From the NCBI GenBank assembly GCA_024138025.1, contig JAMXBD010002747.1, positions 1 through 64,000 of the forward strand: a stretch of 64,000 nucleotides of DNA, in the 5' to 3' direction. Position 1 is the stretch's first letter. The number at the start of each line of letters is the position of its first letter. The position numbers and the translations under genes are program-made. This DNA is from Combretum micranthum (lineage: Eukaryota; Streptophyta; Magnoliopsida; Myrtales; Combretaceae). This document shows, piece after piece, positions 59,700 through 64,000 of this stretch. A model generated the notes under the pieces. It saw only the letters and a list, made by a program, of their open reading frames with translations, was not told where the DNA came from and made no database searches.

Positions 59700-59905
59700 C
59701 ATCATTGTCATTGTAATCCAACCTCTACTACTCGTTCAACCTCTCCATTTTGTTGGAAGGGTCAGCTATGTAATGTTTTAAAAGTCCCTTCTTTATAGCT
59801 TCCTATAGTGCAACCTTCAATTGTATATAGCAGTTGGTCCTATGGCCTACATCCCTATGGTAGTCATAACACTTGTTTCCATCGTAGTAGTTGAGATTTC
59901 CCTTT
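59700..59905 (-). pseudogene. Gag zinc-knuckle fragment of gypsy element 2
   Basis: The minus strand reads NKCYDYHRDVGHRTNCYIQL then KVALQEAIKKGLLKHYIADP, matching C..H+D.GH.T..C..LK..IE..I..G.L..Y. Same family block as 1723-1775. An A-rich run sits just upstream. Confidence 0.82.
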
Positions 59906-59947
59906 TTTTTTTTAAATGAATCAAATGTTTCTAACAAGTTTGCCAAG

Positions 59948-61171
59948 TGTATAAGACTAACAAAGCTTGAAAACAATATTATTGAATCTAGATGACTGCT
60001 CAATTTTCAAAAAAGTCAAAATCAGGACTAAGAATTAGAACCCCCAAAGTCATAAACTATAATCAGAACCTGATATAGGCAGATAAACTTTCCATCTTTA
60101 TCTCAGTTTATAGTATTGAAGGTTTAACTCCACAAATCAACTATATTTTATCACTCCATTAAAGTTGGATTAAATCCAAGCGGAAATTGATCTATATTAC
60201 TTGAATATTATTTTATTTCTTGTTATGGAGGGTTGAATTTTTTTTATTTTTGAAGAAATCTTGCTAAATCTTGGTTCAATTGATAAAAGATTATTTAAGA
60301 TAGGTTCCAAAACTAATTTGAAGAAATTACATGAACTTAGACATGATTTAAATGGAAGATACAACAAGTTATTCATCCCAAATGAAGTGAATCTTCTATA
60401 TTTGTTAATTGATCAACTACGACATATTATATCTTATTGCTAAGACTTGTTTCAATCAAGCTTCAATAATTTTTTTAAAAAGCTCTATCAGAAGCTTGAA
60501 TTAGAATTGGTATCATTGTATACAGTCAGAAGTTGCTCTATTTCTTTTATATTGATATTGAGAGGATTTTACATGTTCTAAATCTTTGTTGTTTGAAGTT
60601 GTAAACTATTTTTTCATAGTTGCAATAGTGATAAGGTAAGAAATGCTACCATATAATTGTGTTAGCTTACGGTTAAGATAGTGAGATGGTGCAGTTGGTT
60701 CAATTTGTTGGGAATGTAAGACTCACTATACCTTAATCAAACATTTTATAAAATTAGTGGAACAACCAGTGTGGATGATCAACATAGAGCTGGAAGAGTA
60801 AACTGATGTACAAAGTGTAACCACTATATACACTTGTGCAATTCTCTCTTACTCTATCTCTTTTTAGATTCCGCATTTTATACTTTGAAATTATTGTACC
60901 AAAATCTTTTAGAACCTTAAGTTTAATATATGTTAAGAGATAGAAGTTAATTTTCACAGACCATAATCTAACTAAGTAATCAAGAGGATTTTCTAAATTT
61001 TTTTTAAAACCTAGCAAAAGCATTTTTCAGAAACAAGCAGAGTTAGTTTTCATAAAGGTAATTTTTTGGAAACTAAAGTTATTTTCAAACCTAAGGAAAA
61101 AGTTTTTGAAAATAATTTTTAAAAATACTAATTCACCTTCTCTTTTGACTACTTACACTTTGGGACCAGCA
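59948..61171 (+). mobile_element. Copia-like solo LTR inserted in gag of gypsy element 2
   Basis: It interrupts gag between the core (to about 61250) and the zinc-knuckle (from 59905). Possible ends are TGTATAAGACTAAC (59948) and ACACTTTGGGACCAGCA (61171). The terminal CTAATTCACCTTCTCTTTTG resembles the 3' end of SIRE/Maximus-type copia LTRs, which read TATTCAACCCCCCTTCTAGTG. No TSD was confirmed, so the ends are tentative. No coding content. Confidence 0.5.
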
Positions 61172-61249
61172 TTTCTCATTTGGTTAGTTTGGAGCAAGAT
61201 TCCTAAAACTTGTATTTCATGAAGATCTCTTGTGCACTCAACTGAAAGG

Positions 61250-62470
61250 AATAAAACTGAAATTATAAATCTTCTCTTCCCTTTAGCCTATCCATTTCGG
61301 GCTGAAGATCCCACTTGATCTCTCAAATTGCCTAAGTGCTCCTTAATGGATCCTTTATCTTTCTTATCTTTGTGTTGTTCTTGATTTGACTTCTCAATCT
61401 CATCTTGAGCAAGAGTAAAGTTCTCCCATTAGATGTTAGGCAAACCCTCTGAATCGCTACCTAAAAAACAATGCTTAGGTCTAAATTGTTATTGCTTGAT
61501 TGAACCGAATCACATAGTCCCTCAGGAACTTGTCACAATTCAGTTTAATGAAAAATAAAGACTATGTGTCATTTATAGGTGGACAAATGACTGTGTAATA
61601 GGTTTTGAAGGTAGTCTCCAATTCTTCAAAATTGGTAATGGATTTGGTGGGAAGTTGATGATACCAACTATAAGTTGCTTTCTCTAGTGTTCTTAGGAAA
61701 ACTTCACAAAAGATTGTGTCATTAAAGCCAAAGACCAATATCTCATCTTTGTATCATCTCAAGTGCTCATTTGGATCAACGGTCTCATCACACATCTTAA
61801 ATGTTAGTAACTTCATGTTTGCAAAGAAAGGAACTTCTATAATAGATTATGTTTTGTGTGTGTGGGTAAGGGGGATGTTGTGGTTAGTTAGTTGTTAACA
61901 AAGACATCTTTGAAGTCTGGACACTCTTTTTTCTCTCTTTGATTTTAAACACCCTCTTGAACTCCTTTTATATCTCCTCAAGAGCTAAAGTGTCAAATAG
62001 TTTTCCCTAGTACACAAGAAGATCAACAGGAGATAAATCATCAACATGAGTCCATGAAATCACAAGTTCCATCAAAGGTTTATTAGCTTATATACACCTT
62101 AGGTGTGAGAGACCCTAAGGTTGGTCTACACTAAGACAAAGCTTAAGCTTGCATAAGGCCATTTTTGCATTGTATCTCCTATGGCCGTTGCGATATGGTC
62201 GCCTAAGAATGAGATTGCTGGATTTCTCTATTGCTTCCCTAATGGTGGATTTCTCTACCTGGCGATTACGATTTATTAACTCAAAATTTTGTTCAACAAC
62301 CTGATGCAACATTTTTCTAAGCTACTCAATTGCTCTTGAATTGATAAGGAGTCAAAGGCAGGAAAAGTATTGGGGCCTATATGGGAACCTGCGGATCGAA
62401 AGGAGTTAAAGAGACTTGAAATGAAGTCTACTAAATAATGAAGACAAGGGTCTTGGGCCACTTTATTGCT
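61250..62470 (-). pseudogene. Gag N-terminus and core of gypsy element 2
   Basis: The minus-strand core reads FANMKLLTFKMCDETVDPNE, HLR.YKDEILVFGFNDTIFC, EVFLRTLEKATYSWYHQLP, SITNFEELETTFKTYY and LRDYVIRFNQA (about 61835-61500). This is the retrotrans_gag pattern DP..HL, DA..C+.F..TL, A..WY..LP, SI.SF..L, L+.Y..RFN. Upstream open pieces 62461-62276 and 62312-62115 fit the variable N-terminal gag region. Stops occur in the core. Confidence 0.8.
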
Positions 62471-62587
62471 TTTTAATAGTTAGGGCATAAAAAATTAAAA
62501 AAAATTTAAGTGCAAAACAAAGTATCTAAGGGAGAATTTGAAAAAAGAAAATTACTACAAGAGTTGTTTCCAATAGTCAGTATCAAA

Positions 62588-63090
62588 TGTCATTAGTTTA
62601 AATCTGATAGAGAAAAAACTAAGTATTAGAACTAGCCATTCAGGCTTATATGTTGGGCTTGCAAAACAAAACATCATCAGTGATGAGGTAGGGGTTATTT
62701 AGTATAGCCACTATGATACTAAAGTCAAGTTGAATCCCAAATGTATAAAGATCAAAGAGTATAAGAGTTGTTAAAGTAACATACTTGTTTTCCAAGAATG
62801 CACGAGGGAAATATTTATAGAAGATGTGCTCCTAAGAGTCAAGCATGTTGTACAAACATGGAGTAATAGGGAGTTAGGGGCTATTATAGTGAATGTAAGG
62901 ACTAGGCCACTAATCTATGTTTAATCATCCTCCTTAGTGGAATTAGCTATTGTGGCTAATATATTGAGTGACCTAACTCAAGGTCCATCCAATACATGAT
63001 TTAGAGGACTAGTTTCTTGAGCCAAAGGAGTCAATGCTCTAAAAGGATCGAAATGAGTTAGAATAGATAGGGTCCGGGGCTAATAAGTCA
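62588..63090 (-). repeat. 5' LTR of gypsy element 2
   Basis: The inner end is TGTCATTAGTTTAAATCTGA (plus reading), directly next to TTGATACTGACTATTGGAAA on the minus strand, a worn TTGGCGCCGTCTGTGGGAAC-like primer site (62569-62585). The outer end is set at TGACTTATTAGCCCC by the TG/CA rule and is uncertain by tens of bases. Confidence 0.6.
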
Positions 63091-64000
63091 ACCTCAATAT
63101 GTCATGGATCAAACTTGTTCCAGGGAACTCATGTTCCATAATTATTATCAACACTATTATAAGTCAATTTTTGACAAGCGATCACAATTGCTGGTCAAGC
63201 GCCAAAAAAGGCTACTTGGCATCTTGCTTATATATAGCCTATATTATGGGCTTAAGCGATGGTAGTCACTGCTTAGTTTATAGATTTTTTAAAAAGAAAA
63301 ATATTTGAGTTACACCAAATATACATTTGAAAAAATTTTCAAAATTTAAATTAAAAAATATTCTACGTAAATTCAAATATTTAATTTTGTCAAAAATTGC
63401 ATTATGCATGTTTTATATGTTGTATCATCCTTTTTATAAGATAGATATTGTAATCTCTAGAAAGAAAAAAAAAATAAAAAGAAGATATATTCATAAAGCA
63501 TAAAGCTATGTACTTGACAAAAATGAAAATTTGTAGATTTTTCAACATAATGTACTTTCACTTTAAGAGAACCAATTATAAACTCATAATTCCTAACTTT
63601 TGTTAGTTTTAGATACTACTAAAAAATCTAAATGAATTGATTAACATTGCATAAACAATTTTTAAATGTGTTGACTACTAACACAATCACCACTTAGCAT
63701 CATCGATCAACATCAAAAGTGTAGAGTGTGTGAATTCAACTCACAGTCAACATGGTATTTGATTGGTATTGATGCTACAACATTTTCAACAATGGTCTCA
63801 AAATGTTGCTGTTGATTTTTAAATTGTTGCATTTAGTTTAAGGCAACAGTTTTACACCTAATGCATTTGACCACTGTTGTCTTTTAATATGGCAATGGTC
63901 AATGCATCCTATTGCAACACCTTATAAAACTATTTTCATATCAATTTAAAGTAATGGCTTTAATCTTAAAAGTAGATAACGATTTTAACTCATAAAAGCA
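63091..64000. other. AT-rich DNA with repeated GCAAC/GTTGC words
   Basis: No gene seen. From 63775 to 63930 the words GCAACAGT, ACTGTTGTC, GCAATGG, GCAACACC and GTTGCTGTTG recur in both orientations, as in the subterminal zone of some CACTA transposons. No CACTA terminus is visible. Confidence 0.4.

Larger units (their letters stand above)
51950..63090 (-). mobile_element. Decayed Ty3/gypsy LTR retrotransposon 2 (spread over about 11 kb by nested insertions)
   Basis: Minus-strand order: LTR (63090-62588), primer site, gag N-terminus and core (62470-61250), copia-like LTR insertion (61171-59948), zinc-knuckle (59905-59700), a block of nested elements (59464-about 55500), protease (55450-55030), RT (54740-54100), RNase H (53960-53640), integrase (53200-52430). 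This is gypsy domain order, so the scattered pieces are best read as one element. Every domain carries stops, and key residues are lost. The 3' LTR was not found; it may lie beyond LTR F or be deleted. LTR end TGTCATTAGTTTAAATCTGA resembles that of gypsy element 1. Confidence 0.8.

Overview
This window looks like nuclear DNA from a flowering plant with a transposon-rich genome. It is strongly AT-rich, with no convincing host gene, no tRNA, no intact rRNA gene and no CRISPR array. The longest open frames are about 115 codons, and the frames that can be identified belong to decayed transposable elements. The diagnostic families are plant ones: Ty3/gypsy gag-pol remnants, a BED-finger hAT transposase, Mutator-like terminal-inverted-repeat elements, and a Cassandra-type TRIM whose LTRs carry 5S rRNA-like sequence.

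Layout. 1-7064: 5' part of a minus-strand gypsy element (LTR, primer site, gag, protease), interrupted by a 968-bp hAT-like element with an exact 8-bp target-site duplication (TSD) and by long solo LTR A. 7065-12232: AT-rich DNA with one 248-bp Mutator-like MITE (9-bp TSD). 12233-25344: long LTRs G (probable), B and C; B splits an element with long terminal inverted repeats. 25345-30010: a hAT MITE, then a decayed autonomous hAT element with BED, core and hATC remnants on the minus strand. 30011-37496: mostly unassigned DNA holding a foldback MITE, a 744-bp TIR element and two related hairpin-rich blocks. 37497-44604: long solo LTR D inserted in one copy of a direct repeat whose second copy preserves the empty site, then a hAT-like element (8-bp TSD) containing another LTR. 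44605-51916: long LTR F with LTR E nested inside it in the opposite orientation. About 51950-63090: a second minus-strand gypsy element with LTR, gag, protease, RT, RNase H and integrase remnants, opened up by copia-like LTR material and by a Cassandra element that itself carries a 2078-bp solo LTR with an exact TSD. 63091-64000: AT-rich DNA with short repeated GCAAC motifs.

The unifying theme is one family of 3.6-4.6 kb LTRs (A-E, with relatives F and G). They start TGTAAACCCC-like, end GAGGCGTGACA-like, and are solo. Several copies share a TATA box followed by a pyrimidine-rich stretch, a GTAA donor-like site, a distant AG|GTGATC acceptor-like site and an exon-like block of 60-71 nt closed by GTGAG. 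This suggests the LTRs once made a spliced non-coding leader. Everything visible is decayed, and insertion order can be read from the nesting. All assignments come from reading the sequence; no database or alignment program was used.
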